Positions 6,974 through 15,903 are shown, numbered from the stretch's first letter. The stretch is 26,257 nt of DNA from SIG578 sp045543635 (GCA_045543635.1 JAZQMT010000011.1:1-26257); one strand, 5' to 3'. The notes: generated from the letters alone by a model not told the origin. Translations and numbers: made by a program.

Positions 6974-7035
6974 CACTTTATATAAAGAAAGCCATATAAA
7001 ACAATTTAAAGCGCCACACCAACATCTTGTTTATC

Positions 7036-7296
7036 TTACTTTTTCTTTTTTGTTATGGTTCGTTTGAGGTGTCGAGAATAGGTGATAACAGCAGTACTGC
7101 TCACAATCAGGGAAATAATTAAAAGCAACACTCCTGTTCCCCATGCACCGCTGTTTTGACAGATATTTTGAATCAGATACATCACCATTAGCTGTGCAAA
7201 AATAATGGCGACAAGAACAAGAGACTGAAAAAAGCTCATTCCCTCGACATATAAAGGAAAGAGCGGAGGCTCTCCGCTCTGGTTTTTGTTATTCAT
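7036..7296 (-). CDS. Small two-helix membrane protein, unknown
   Basis: An 86-residue protein that I do not recognise. After a polar N-terminus of about 20 residues it has two hydrophobic helices (about residues 22-43 and 55-74), then a strongly basic tail ending KRTITKKKK. The start is taken at the ATG at 7296, because GGGAGG (7310-7305) lies 8 nt before it; the in-frame ATG at 7302 is only 2 nt from that site. It follows comM by 50 bp on the same strand, so it may be the last gene of the long run. No terminator is obvious between it and the sdpR promoter. Confidence 0.6.
   Translation of the reverse strand: MNNKNQSGEPPLFPLYVEGMSFFQSLVLVAIIFAQLMVMYLIQNICQNSGAWGTGVLLLIISLIVSSTAVITYSRHLKRTITKKKK
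7261..7279 (-). other. Hairpin in the first codons of the small membrane protein
   Basis: GAGCGGAG and CTCCGCTC are perfect 8-base arms separated by GCT. They lie 15-35 bases inside the coding region. A GC-rich hairpin this close to the start could slow initiation or shield the 3' end of the upstream message. It may also be a by-product of codon choice for SGEPP. Confidence 0.35.
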
Positions 7297-7346
7297 TCGC
7301 ATCGCCTCCCTACTTTAAGTTTATGCAGAGAGAACAAAGATAGAAT

Positions 7347-8894
7347 TTATTTCCGCCAATATTTCCGGTCCAAACTGCGATACTGAACAGCCTCAAGGAT
7401 ATGCTCCTGCTCTATTCGTTCGCACTCTGCTAAATCAGCAATTGTACGCGCCACTTTTAAAACGCGGTTATAAGCCCTGGCAGACATGCCTGTGCGCTCA
7501 AAAGCAAGCTTTAAAAGCTCCTTTGCATCGTCCGACACCTTGCAAACAACAGCAAAAAGCCGCTCTGACAACTGTGCATTACAGAAAATCCCGTTTTCTT
7601 CTTCACCGGAAAATTCCTTTAACCGCTCCCGCTGAATTTCTCTGGCACGATTTATCCTTTTTCTTATCTCAGCGGAGCTTTCTTCACGGCGCGTTTGTGT
7701 AAGCTTAGAAAACTCAACCGGCATAACCTCAATATGTATGTCAAAACGGTCTAGGAGCGGTCCGCTCACGCGGCTAATGTACTGAGATGCCGAATGTGCT
7801 GAACAGGTGCAGGGTTTTAAAGGGTGGCCGCGGTAACCGCACTTGCAGGGATTCATAGCTGCTACCGTCATAAAAGAGCAGGGAAAGGTCACACTGCCCG
7901 AAACGCGGGAAACCGTTACCTTTCCGTCCTCCAAGGGCTGGCGAAGTATTTCAAGTGCCGAGCGGCTGTACTCCGGGAATTCGTCTAAAAATAACACTCC
8001 GTTGTGTGCAAGCGATATTTCACCGGGGCGCGGATAAGCTCCTCCGCCCGAAAGCCCAAAGGGTGACACGGTGTGGTGCGGAGCGCGAAAAGGGCGCTCG
8101 CGGATAAGCGAAACGCCCGCAGGCAAAACACCTGCAATAGAATGAATTTCGGTAGTCCGCAGAGACTCCTCAAAGCTCATTTGGGGCAAAATAGAGGGAA
8201 GCCTTTTGGCAAGCATGCTCTTTCCCGAGCCGGGAGAACCGACCATTAAAACATTATGCCCTCCGGCAGCGGCAATTTCAAGGGCGCGTTTGGCAGCCTG
8301 TTGTCCCTTGACATCGCAAAAATCATATGCTCCCTCTGCTTGCTCAAAATTTTCGGGTATCTCACTTATGTAAGGGGCAATTTTATTTTCTCCGAAAAAG
8401 TGCTCAACAACCTCTCGCACACAGCGGACAGGCAATACATCTATTCCGCGGATAACGCCCGCCTCATAACGATTTTCATAAGGTACAATGATGCTCTCAA
8501 ACCCTAAATCGCGTGCACACAGAGTCATAGACAAAACGCCGTTTACCGAACGAACATCACCTTTGAGCGAAAGCTCACCGACAAAAGCGGTTTTTGAACC
8601 AAGCTCGCAAATTTGTCCCGAAGCAGTTAAAATTCCGAGCAAAATCGCAAGATCATATACAGGACCGACCTTTTTCACATCAGCAGGCGCGAGATTGACG
8701 GTTATTCTTCCCACAGGAAAGGTATATCCGCAGTTTTTAACAGCCGAACGAACTCTATCTCGCGATTCTTTAACCGCGGCATCAGGCAGTCCCACGATGT
8801 CAAAGGAGGGTAGTCCTCCCGAAATATCGGTTTCAACCTGTACCTCAAAACAGTTCATGCCCGAAAGCCCAAAGCTTTTTATGCTTGAAAACAA
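7347..8894 (-). CDS. comM: YifB/ComM-family AAA+ ATPase (Mg-chelatase-like)
   Basis: A 515-residue protein with the family architecture. Residues 1-165 are an N-terminal ChlI-like/Lon-like fold (SFDIVGLPDAAVKESRDRVR). The AAA+ core has Walker A GSPGSGKS (219-226) and a Walker B LFLDEFPE. A four-cysteine insertion (NPCKCGYRGHPLKPCTCS) follows, then a C-terminal lid domain. In naturally transformable bacteria ComM is a hexameric helicase that promotes branch migration during recombination; family members are widespread in non-competent species too. The start is a TTG at 8894, preceded by AAGGTGGGA, and gives the usual N-terminus. It lies 15 bp behind pgsA and near recA, consistent with a DNA-recombination neighbourhood. 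Confidence 0.93.
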   Translation of the reverse strand: MFSSIKSFGLSGMNCFEVQVETDISGGLPSFDIVGLPDAAVKESRDRVRSAVKNCGYTFPVGRITVNLAPADVKKVGPVYDLAILLGILTASGQICELGSKTAFVGELSLKGDVRSVNGVLSMTLCARDLGFESIIVPYENRYEAGVIRGIDVLPVRCVREVVEHFFGENKIAPYISEIPENFEQAEGAYDFCDVKGQQAAKRALEIAAAGGHNVLMVGSPGSGKSMLAKRLPSILPQMSFEESLRTTEIHSIAGVLPAGVSLIRERPFRAPHHTVSPFGLSGGGAYPRPGEISLAHNGVLFLDEFPEYSRSALEILRQPLEDGKVTVSRVSGSVTFPCSFMTVAAMNPCKCGYRGHPLKPCTCSAHSASQYISRVSGPLLDRFDIHIEVMPVEFSKLTQTRREESSAEIRKRINRAREIQRERLKEFSGEEENGIFCNAQLSERLFAVVCKVSDDAKELLKLAFERTGMSARAYNRVLKVARTIADLAECERIEQEHILEAVQYRSLDRKYWRK

Positions 8895-8909
8895 GGGGAT
8901 CCCACCTTT

Positions 8910-9491
8910 TTACATCTCGCCGATTCCGCCGGCATTTTGCTTTACATAGATAATTCCGGAAACCACCGTTGCCACAACTGAAAGGGCAAACGCGACATCA
9001 CCGATGGCTCTAAGCCAATCGGGCAGCACAGGAAACCAGCTAAGCAGCTGCTCAATGACCAAAATAACAAGAATCGTGATAAACTGGGTAACGGTTTTGA
9101 CTTTACCCCAAATATTGGCAGCAATTACATTTCCCTGCTCTACACAAACAAGACGCAATGCCGAGACCATAAATTCGCGGGCAAGAATAATGATGATGCC
9201 AACAAGCCAGCAGATAAGGGCGGTTTGGGAGGAGGTTTTTAAAACAGTCATTCCCACAAGCGCGCTGATAACAAGCACCTTATCTGCAAGGGGGTCTAAA
9301 AATTTTCCGAAATTCGTAATAAGCCCGCGACTGCGCGCCATTTTGCCATCTATCATATCGGTAAGTGACAAGCCGCCGAAAATAATCCCCGACAAAAGAA
9401 AACGGGCAGGAATAGCTTCAATAAGCAGAACTGCCAAAAAAACGGGGACCATTGCCGCTCTGAAAACTGTTAATTTATTCGGTGTGTTCAT
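8910..9491 (-). CDS. pgsA: CDP-diacylglycerol-glycerol-3-phosphate 3-phosphatidyltransferase
   Basis: A 193-residue membrane enzyme making phosphatidylglycerophosphate from CDP-diacylglycerol and glycerol 3-phosphate, the committed step to phosphatidylglycerol. The full CDP-alcohol phosphotransferase motif DX2DGX2ARX8GX3DX3D is present, with Asp45, Asp48, Gly49, Ala52, Arg53, Gly62, Asp66 and Asp70. About five or six hydrophobic helices fit the family. The ATG at 9491 follows GGAGG at 7 nt, and the start overlaps the rimO stop as ATGA. The rimO-pgsA pairing is a common order in Clostridia, which supports this copy as the orthodox PgsA. A second paralogue lies at 20287-20871. Confidence 0.9.
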   Translation of the reverse strand: MNTPNKLTVFRAAMVPVFLAVLLIEAIPARFLLSGIIFGGLSLTDMIDGKMARSRGLITNFGKFLDPLADKVLVISALVGMTVLKTSSQTALICWLVGIIIILAREFMVSALRLVCVEQGNVIAANIWGKVKTVTQFITILVILVIEQLLSWFPVLPDWLRAIGDVAFALSVVATVVSGIIYVKQNAGGIGEM

Positions 9492-10840
9492 TTGTTTCCT
9501 CCTTCCTCAGGGAGGAGAGCCTCTCCCATAAGGTCATAATCCATGGCATCTGTTATATGAACCGCAACAAAATCCCCGATCCTCAAGGGAGACTGCGAGG
9601 CAAAAAAGATCTTTCCATCAATATCGGGCGCATCAAATTCGCTTCTTCCGAAATAACATTCTCCATAACGGTCGTAACCCTCAACTGCAACCGTCACCGT
9701 TTTGCCAATCATTTTTTCATTAAATTCGTCCACCGTTCTCTGCTGTGCGCGCATGATAATATCAGCGCGCTTCTGGGCAATTTCACTGTCAATCTGATCC
9801 TCAAAATCGTAAGCCACCGTTCCCTCCTCGCGCGAATAGGCAAAGCAGCCGACTCTTTCGAATTTCGCCTCTTTTAAAAACTCACACAGCTCGCAAAACT
9901 GCTCCTCGGTTTCCCCGGGAAATCCTGCAATAAGCGTTGTACGAAGCACCACTCCGGGAATTTTTTCCCTGATTTTTTTCACAAGCTTTAAGAGGCTTTC
10001 TCTGTCACCGCTTCGATTCATGCGTGAGAGCACCTGCTCATTTGCGTGCTGGATGGGCATATCTATGTACTTCACAACCTTATCAAGGCTTGCGATAGCC
10101 TCACACAGTTCATCGGTGATAACCTCAGGATATGTGTATAAAATGCGAATCCAGGCAAGCTCCTCAATTTCATTTAAACGGTAGAGCAGTTCTGCCAAAC
10201 AGGGTTTGCCGTAAAGATCGGTTCCGTAGCGCGTTGTGTCCTGTGCAACAAGAACAAGCTCCCGAACCCCTGCTTTTGCAAGACTTTTTGCCTCGGCAAC
10301 AATACTTTTCATTTCGCGGCTGCGGAATTTTCCGCGGATATGCGGAATCGCACAGTAGGTGCAGCAGTTGTCACAGCCCTCGGCTATCTTTAAATAAGCA
10401 TAGAAAGGAAGCGTTGTTAAAACGCGATCTCCCTCCAACGCAAGACAGGTTTTTTCGCCAAAGCTTATGTGCGCCTTATCCTCTGCCATCGCCTTTGTAA
10501 TAGCCTCGCAAATCTCACGGTTGCTTCCGATTCCGAGAATTATATCCGCCTCGGGAATTTCAGCATGCAGCTGTTCCCTGTAACGTTCGGCAAGGCAACC
10601 CGTTACCACAATTTTTTTAATTCTGCCTTCCTTTTTAAGAAGCCCCATTTCCAATATCTGCTCGATAGACTCCTTTTTAGCCGACTCAATAAAGCCGCAG
10701 GTGTTAATAATAACCACCTCTGCCAAGGCGGCATCGCCGACAAGCTCAAATCCGCCTTTTTTTAAATCGGCAAGCATGATTTCGGCGTCCACCTGATTTT
10801 TGGGACAACCGAGACTTATCATTCCAACAGTCACTGCCAT
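9488..10840 (-). CDS. rimO: Ribosomal protein S12 methylthiotransferase RimO
   Basis: A 450-residue radical-SAM enzyme that adds a methylthio group to an aspartate of ribosomal protein S12. The N-terminal UPF0004 domain opens with ISLGCPKNQVDAE and binds one [4Fe-4S] cluster through Cys12, Cys48 and Cys82. The radical-SAM domain has the CX3CX2C triad Cys156, Cys160 and Cys163 within EGCDNCCTYCAIP. A TRAM domain lies at about 375-445. SLGCPKNQVD is typical of RimO rather than the tRNA enzyme MiaB. The ATG at 10840 follows AAAGGA. It sits 12 bp after recX and overlaps pgsA by 4 bp, so it is inside the operon. Confidence 0.95.
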   Translation of the reverse strand: MAVTVGMISLGCPKNQVDAEIMLADLKKGGFELVGDAALAEVVIINTCGFIESAKKESIEQILEMGLLKKEGRIKKIVVTGCLAERYREQLHAEIPEADIILGIGSNREICEAITKAMAEDKAHISFGEKTCLALEGDRVLTTLPFYAYLKIAEGCDNCCTYCAIPHIRGKFRSREMKSIVAEAKSLAKAGVRELVLVAQDTTRYGTDLYGKPCLAELLYRLNEIEELAWIRILYTYPEVITDELCEAIASLDKVVKYIDMPIQHANEQVLSRMNRSGDRESLLKLVKKIREKIPGVVLRTTLIAGFPGETEEQFCELCEFLKEAKFERVGCFAYSREEGTVAYDFEDQIDSEIAQKRADIIMRAQQRTVDEFNEKMIGKTVTVAVEGYDRYGECYFGRSEFDAPDIDGKIFFASQSPLRIGDFVAVHITDAMDYDLMGEALLPEEGGNK

Positions 10841-10852
10841 ACTGATTTCCTT

Positions 10853-11488
10853 TCATTCATCGCTAATTTCTTCATTAAAATCACAAAGCTCCCGAAGCAC
10901 TCGTTGTATCGTGCGGTAGCTGAATCCCTTTCTTGTAAGCGCAGCAAACGCACGCTGTTTTCCCTTGGGGGTGTCTATATCATTTTGATATTTTTTCATT
11001 ACCGATAGAGCCGCCGCATATTCTTCGTCCTCGTCTGAAAAAACCTCTTGAAGCACATCGTCTGTAATCTCGCGGCTGACGCCTTTTAACAAAAGCTCCT
11101 GCCGAACGGCATAGGGTCCCTTTTTTAAAAAGTCTCTGCGGTGCTCGGCAAAGGCTTTTGCAAAAGCCGCGTCATCAACAAGCCCCAGAGTGTTAAGCTC
11201 TGCTATTGCCGCATCAATAATATCGGGCGAATAGTCACGCCGCAACTTTTGACGAAGTTCCTTTTCCGAGTGCAACCGCCGATCCAAGGCATACAAAAGC
11301 CGCTCTCTTGCTCGCCGAACAAGCTTTTGCGCAGCAAGCTCGGGAATTTCCCCCTCTACAATTTCTTTTCCGACACAGAGCGCTCGCCTGACAATAATTT
11401 CATCAGCAAGGCTTAACAAAAACTGTCCGTCTGCATAAACCCTGGAAAACCCCTTTTTATAGCACGGCTCTATTTTGGTAATTATCAT
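10853..11488 (-). CDS. recX: RecX regulatory protein
   Basis: A 211-residue protein matching RecX: an N-terminal segment with RVYADGQFLLSLADEI, then three-helix repeats (AL-RRLHSEKELRQKL-R, LVDDAAFAKAFAEHR, KGFSYRTIQRVLREL). RecX binds inside the RecA filament groove and usually inhibits its extension and its ATPase and coprotease activities. The ATG at 11488 starts at the base after the recA stop codon (TAAATG), so translation is probably coupled and recX output is tied to recA. The length is within the 150-270 range of clostridial and bacillar RecX proteins. Confidence 0.92.
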   Translation of the reverse strand: MIITKIEPCYKKGFSRVYADGQFLLSLADEIIVRRALCVGKEIVEGEIPELAAQKLVRRARERLLYALDRRLHSEKELRQKLRRDYSPDIIDAAIAELNTLGLVDDAAFAKAFAEHRRDFLKKGPYAVRQELLLKGVSREITDDVLQEVFSDEDEEYAAALSVMKKYQNDIDTPKGKQRAFAALTRKGFSYRTIQRVLRELCDFNEEISDE

Positions 11489-12616
11489 TTATTCGTCATC
11501 AACCTCAGCATCAATAGAAATGTCTCCGCTATCTACGGTGGGCTTTGCTGCTTTTTTTACAGGTGCCTTCTTATTGGGATTTTCGTTTTCTTCTTTCATC
11601 GCTGCACGCACCTTTTCGGTTATCTCAGCAAGAAGCTCCTTTCTCTCCTCAAGCAGTGCTTTAACATTGTCCCTGCCCTGTGCAAGTCTCTCGGTACCGT
11701 AACTAAACCAAGCTCCGCTCTTTTGAATAATGTCGCGCTCGACAGCTAAATCAACGATTTCACTGATTGCGCTGATGCCTTTGCCGTAAATAATGTCAAA
11801 ATGTGCCTCTTTAAACGGAGGCGCAACCTTGTTCTTTACTACCTTACAACGAACATGATTGCCGATATTCTCACTGCCCACCTTAACACTATCCACCTTG
11901 CGAACATCAAGACGCACCGAAGCATAATATTTCAGCGCACGGCCGCCGGGAGTCGTTTCGGGGTTGCCATACATAACGCCGTCCTTTTCACGCAGCTGAT
12001 TAATAAAAATAACAACGGCATTCGAACGCGAAACCAGCGGAGTTAACTTGCGCAGAGCCTGTGACATAAGTCTTGCCTGCTGACCGACATGACTGTCACC
12101 CATATCTCCCTCAATTTCAGCTTTGGTGGACATAGCAGCAACCGAGTCAATAACCACAACATCGACCGAACCGGAACGAATAAGCATTTCAGCAATTTCA
12201 AGCGCCTGCTCACCCGAATCGGGCTGCGATACCAAAAGGGAATCAACATCAACCCCGAGATTTCCGGCATAAACAGGATCCAGTGCATGCTCAACATCAA
12301 TAAAGGCAACAATTCCGTCATTTTTCTGTGCTTCTGCCGAAATATGCAGCGCAACGGTTGTTTTACCTGAACTTTCAGGCCCAAAAATCTCAACGATTCT
12401 TCCTCTCGGAACACCGCCGATACCCAGTGCAATATCAAGGGAAAGCGAACCTGTGGAAATGGCTTCTACATTCATTGCCGCCCTCTGCCCAAGCCGCATG
12501 ACCGCGCCCTGTCCGTATCTCTTTTCGATATTGGTAAGTGCCAGTTGAAGTGCCTTCTGTTTGTCAAAACTGCTGCTTTTGTTATCCTCTAACTGTTTTG
12601 CAATGCTTTTTGCCAT
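11489..12616 (-). CDS. recA: Recombinase RecA
   Basis: A 375-residue RecA. Walker A is GPESSGKT (79-86) and Walker B is DVVVIDSVAA (about 152-161). The DNA-binding loop L1 region (EIEGDMGDSHVGQQARLMSQ) and the L2 region (NQLREKDGVMYGNPETTPGG) are intact. The C-terminal tail is acidic and Lys-rich (KKAPVKKAAKP, then SIDAEVDDE). It catalyses homologous strand exchange and activates LexA cleavage. AGGAGG lies 8 nt before the ATG at 12616. The gene follows prmC by 39 bp, with a small palindrome but no GAAC-N4-GTTC SOS box in that spacer or the end of prmC. Expression may therefore depend on read-through or on a promoter inside prmC. Confidence 0.98.
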   Translation of the reverse strand: MAKSIAKQLEDNKSSSFDKQKALQLALTNIEKRYGQGAVMRLGQRAAMNVEAISTGSLSLDIALGIGGVPRGRIVEIFGPESSGKTTVALHISAEAQKNDGIVAFIDVEHALDPVYAGNLGVDVDSLLVSQPDSGEQALEIAEMLIRSGSVDVVVIDSVAAMSTKAEIEGDMGDSHVGQQARLMSQALRKLTPLVSRSNAVVIFINQLREKDGVMYGNPETTPGGRALKYYASVRLDVRKVDSVKVGSENIGNHVRCKVVKNKVAPPFKEAHFDIIYGKGISAISEIVDLAVERDIIQKSGAWFSYGTERLAQGRDNVKALLEERKELLAEITEKVRAAMKEENENPNKKAPVKKAAKPTVDSGDISIDAEVDDE

Positions 12617-12632
12617 AACTTTATCCTCCTTG

Positions 12633-12650
12633 AAACGGCTAAAGCCGTTT
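12633..12650. repeat. Hairpin between prmC and recA
   Basis: AAACGGCT and AGCCGTTT are perfect 8-base arms with a two-base centre. On the minus strand, the direction of transcription here, no T tract follows; the recA ribosome site comes next. It is thus not a normal terminator for the operon. It may be an mRNA processing or stability element, or a weak operator. Confidence 0.5.
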
Positions 12651-12655
12651 TTATT

Positions 12656-13471
12656 TTATTTCATGGCGCCGACAGCGCGTCTTATCCCGTTAAAATCCTT
12701 TTTTTCGCATGGGCTGTGAAATCCTGCATTTTTTAAAATTTCAAGCACAGCATCCGCCTGCTGAAACCCTACCTCAAAAACAAGTAACCCGCCATCCTTG
12801 AGCTTGTTTCTGTAAACCTCTGTAATGCGGCGATAATAACACAGTCCGTCCTCTCCGCCGAAAAGCGCCTCATGAGGCTCATAGCGCACATTTCGGTCAA
12901 GCTGTTGCATTTCTTTGCTTGTAATATAAGGCGGATTGGAAATAATCAGGTCAAGTTGCGGCAGCCTCTCTAAAACTTCCCGTGAAAACATATCTCCCAA
13001 AACGGAAAAAACTTTGCCGCCTGCCTGAACAATATTCTTTTTAAGATAACAAAACGCCTGTGCAGACCGCTCCACTGCAAACCCTTGTACATCATGCTCC
13101 AGCGCAAGCGTTACTGCAATACAGCCGCTTCCGCTGCCGAGATCGGCAAACAGGGCATCTTTTTTTTGTTTCAAAAACTCTCCTGCGAGCTCTGTAGCTG
13201 CCGCCGTGTCCTCTCTGGGAATTAAAACCCCGTCACCGACTAAAAACGAGCGCCCCATAAACTCCCATTTTCCTAAAATGTACTGAATCGGCCTGCCCGC
13301 TTTGAGCTGTTGTATGCGCTCATCAAGAAGTTTTTGCTGCTCACTTAAAATCTCCCGCTCCGGATACACCATCATTTGCGTGCGCGAAAGTCCCAGTGTT
13401 TCTTGGGCGAGAATTCTCATTTCTGCCAAAGCTTCCTCTTTTAATAGGGTAAGGACATCTTGAACCTTCAT
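12656..13471 (-). CDS. prmC: Release factor glutamine methyltransferase
   Basis: A 271-residue SAM-dependent enzyme that methylates the GGQ glutamine of peptide release factors. The N-terminal helical domain (residues 1-75) ends in GRPIQYILGKWEFMGRSF, a family signature. The Rossmann domain has SAM motif I DLGSGSGCI (110-118) and the catalytic NPPY (179-182). The start is uncertain by two codons: the ATG at 13471 overlaps the preceding stop as TAATG, while a GTG at 13477 is better spaced from a GAGG element (5 nt against 11). The genes prfA and rpmE, often neighbours, are absent; the DUF1385 gene upstream is another usual partner in Clostridia. Confidence 0.93.
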   Translation of the reverse strand: MKVQDVLTLLKEEALAEMRILAQETLGLSRTQMMVYPEREILSEQQKLLDERIQQLKAGRPIQYILGKWEFMGRSFLVGDGVLIPREDTAAATELAGEFLKQKKDALFADLGSGSGCIAVTLALEHDVQGFAVERSAQAFCYLKKNIVQAGGKVFSVLGDMFSREVLERLPQLDLIISNPPYITSKEMQQLDRNVRYEPHEALFGGEDGLCYYRRITEVYRNKLKDGGLLVFEVGFQQADAVLEILKNAGFHSPCEKKDFNGIRRAVGAMK

Positions 13472-14439
13472 TACCACTCTGCCTCTTTTTTGTCCTGCGG
13501 CATAACTGCTTTGAGTGACTCTATGGCAACCTCAAGCTGCGACTCATCGGGCTCTTTGGTGGTAAGGCGCTGGAGCCAGAGACCCGGAGCAGAAATCAAA
13601 CGCGTAAATTTGTTATCATGTCTGCCGATAAATTTAATAATTTCATAGCCCACTCCGACAACAACAGGAAGCAAAAGGATGCGCAATGCGAACCTTGCAA
13701 GAACCCCCAAATCAGCGGGCACTGCCAAAAACAGAACGATGCTGACAATCAGAACAATGAGAATAAACGAGGTGCCGCAACGCGGGTGGAAACGGGTGTA
13801 TTTTTTCGTGTTCTCAACAGTCAGCTCCTCACCTGCCTCATAGCATGCAATGGTCTTGTGCTCAGCCCCGTGATACTCATAGGTGCGCTTTATATCCGGC
13901 ATAAGTCCCACAAGCGCAATATAACCTATAAACACTGCGATCTTAATAAGCCCTTCCGCAACCGCCGTAAACACTCCAAGCTCTAAAACATAGGTGTTGA
14001 AAAGCTTAACAATCGCAGTAGGCACCAGCACAAACAACGCCACCGCAAGCACAACGCCCAATACCATGGCTACAACACCGATTGCAGCAAACAGCTTTTC
14101 CCCGAGCTTCCGGGTTAAAAACTTATCCAGCTTAGAGGGCTCTGTCTCCTCCTCGTCTAATCCCGCAAGCTCTGCCGAGCGCATGATGGATTTATAACCG
14201 AGGATCATGGTCTGCACAAAGTTTGCAAGCCCGCGAATAACAGGAAACCGCAAAAACTTCGGGATCGCTTTATCGCGTTTGTCCTCCACTTTTTCAATGG
14301 TAATGCTGCCATCCGGTGTCCGCACCGCCATGGCTGTTTGCGCAGGGCCTCGCATCATAACGCCCTCTATCAGTGCCTGTCCGCCTATGGATGTGCGAAA
14401 ACCGACAGGACATCCGCTTGTTTGTTTTTCTTTATTCAT
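13471..14439 (-). CDS. DUF1385 (YqhQ-like) membrane protein
   Basis: A 322-residue protein of the DUF1385 family, related to B. subtilis YqhQ. Residues 15-40 carry the conserved IGGQALIEGVMMRGP, residues about 60-90 hold PKFLRFPVIRGLANFVQTM, and the middle has the conserved YHGAEHKTIACYEAG followed by RFHPRCGTSFI. About four hydrophobic helices alternate with these conserved loops. The His/Glu/Cys-rich loop looks like a possible metal site, but no biochemical function is established that I know of. AGGAGG lies 8 nt before the ATG at 14439, within the last codons of the kinase gene. It overlaps prmC, its usual neighbour in Clostridia. Confidence 0.88.
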   Translation of the reverse strand: MNKEKQTSGCPVGFRTSIGGQALIEGVMMRGPAQTAMAVRTPDGSITIEKVEDKRDKAIPKFLRFPVIRGLANFVQTMILGYKSIMRSAELAGLDEEETEPSKLDKFLTRKLGEKLFAAIGVVAMVLGVVLAVALFVLVPTAIVKLFNTYVLELGVFTAVAEGLIKIAVFIGYIALVGLMPDIKRTYEYHGAEHKTIACYEAGEELTVENTKKYTRFHPRCGTSFILIVLIVSIVLFLAVPADLGVLARFALRILLLPVVVGVGYEIIKFIGRHDNKFTRLISAPGLWLQRLTTKEPDESQLEVAIESLKAVMPQDKKEAEW

Positions 14440-14442
14440 CGT

Positions 14443-15867
14443 TTATGCCTCCTTGCTCGTTTCCTGCATAACAGGAAATGTGAGCGTAACTGTAGTGCCG
14501 AAGCCGAGCTGACTTTTTATCTCAAATGTGCCGCCCAGCATGGTAACAATCTCATCAACGACCGCAAGCCCTATGCCCGAACCGCGGCGGGTAAGATTGC
14601 CTTTATAGAACTTCTTTTTTATTTTAGGAAGGTCCTCGGGACTGATTCCGCAGCCGCGATCCTCCACGCTGACATAGATCATGCCGTATTCCTCATAGGC
14701 GTTAACACAAACGCTGCCGCCCTGATCGGAATATTTTATGGCATTATCCAAAACATTTACAAACACCTGACGAATACGGTTTTTGTCACCCAAAATAGGA
14801 GAGAGCATTTGGGGCTCATTGTATTCCAATGTGATACCTTCCCGCTTTGCCCGCTCGGAGAACACAAGAATTGCCTCCTCCAGTTCTGCCAAAATATCCA
14901 TCTTCTCCTTTTTTATGGTAAACCTTCCGCTCTGCATCTTGGAAAAGTCCAAAAGATCTTCCACAATAGTAGAAAGCCGCTCGGTCTCGCTGATGATAAC
15001 ATTCATGCCCTTTTGCCGCGTTTCCCTATCGCACCTGATATTGTCTGCCAATGTCTCACCCCAGCCCCGAATGGCAGTTAGCGGGGTTCGCAACTCATGA
15101 GAAACCGAGGAAATGAACTCGTTTTTTATATTTTCGCTTTGCGCAAGCTCATCAGCCATGTAGTTTACAATATCGCACAAATCGCCCATTTCATCCTTAT
15201 ACTTATTTTCGATCCGTGCATCAAAATCCCCTGCAGCTATTCGCCTCGCTGTTTTTTCAACCTCAGCCACGGGGCGTGTAATGGAATGTAAGAACACTAA
15301 ATTGGATATTAAAATAAAAACTGCCACTACAACACCAATCAAAATATACATCAGCGCCATACTCATGATCTGTTGATCAGCAGGCTCTAACGATGCCATC
15401 AAACGCAGCGCCAGTATATCTCCCGCCTGTGAGGGTGATGCCACCGTAACACAATAAATTCTCTCACCGTTAGCATGCTTTTGAACACTTTCTCCGATAC
15501 GATTGTCGCTTTTAAGAGCCGATACAAGGTCATCGGTTCCCAGTCCGCTTTGCGGCGCAAATCCGCTGGATGACATGATGGGCTTTTTATTACGATCAAT
15601 AGCGACAAGCTCCATGCGGTTTCTATCGGAAAAGTTTTCAATAAGCTCGCGGGTGCGTTCGGAAAAATCCGAGTCGGCATCTGAGGCATAAGCATCAAGC
15701 GTGTTTTGAATAACGGTTGCTCTTGTTTTCACAATCTGCTGTGCTGAGCTGTAATAGCTGTTGCGGGTGAGAATAATTACAAGAGCCTCAATGGCGATAA
15801 GCACCGCCACAATGACAATAAAGCTTTTCAGTATCCACCGTTTGGTAACCCTTGGCATACGAATCAT
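14443..15867 (-). CDS. Sensor histidine kinase (HAMP-HisKA-HATPase)
   Basis: A 474-residue membrane kinase. TM1 spans about residues 14-34, an extracytoplasmic sensor of about 135 residues follows, TM2 is at about 171-193, and HAMP at about 195-245 (SITRPVAEVEKTARRIAAG). The HisKA dimerisation helix has the phospho-acceptor His257 in SVSHELRTPLTAIRGW. The ATPase domain shows an N box with Asn375 (NVLDNAIKYS), G1 EDRGCGI and G2 GSGIGLAVV. It presumably phosphorylates the response regulator encoded 36 bp upstream. Architecture is PhoR/ResE/WalK-like without a cytoplasmic PAS domain. The ATG at 15867 follows AAAGGAGG at 9 nt. The sensed signal is unknown; the lipoprotein encoded two genes upstream is a candidate partner. 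Confidence 0.93.
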   Translation of the reverse strand: MIRMPRVTKRWILKSFIVIVAVLIAIEALVIILTRNSYYSSAQQIVKTRATVIQNTLDAYASDADSDFSERTRELIENFSDRNRMELVAIDRNKKPIMSSSGFAPQSGLGTDDLVSALKSDNRIGESVQKHANGERIYCVTVASPSQAGDILALRLMASLEPADQQIMSMALMYILIGVVVAVFILISNLVFLHSITRPVAEVEKTARRIAAGDFDARIENKYKDEMGDLCDIVNYMADELAQSENIKNEFISSVSHELRTPLTAIRGWGETLADNIRCDRETRQKGMNVIISETERLSTIVEDLLDFSKMQSGRFTIKKEKMDILAELEEAILVFSERAKREGITLEYNEPQMLSPILGDKNRIRQVFVNVLDNAIKYSDQGGSVCVNAYEEYGMIYVSVEDRGCGISPEDLPKIKKKFYKGNLTRRGSGIGLAVVDEIVTMLGGTFEIKSQLGFGTTVTLTFPVMQETSKEA

Positions 15868-15903
15868 CGGGCGGCACCTCCTTTCAGTTTTTGCACAATC
15901 GCC

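Noticed and set aside
12633..12650. Hairpin before recA as a terminator of the upstream genes
   Set aside because: A T tract is present only on the plus strand. On the transcribed strand the hairpin leads straight into the recA ribosome site.
14338..15081. Plus-strand open frame of 247 codons opposite the kinase gene
   Set aside because: It is the antisense of a convincing histidine kinase and has no promoter, ribosome site or recognisable domain.
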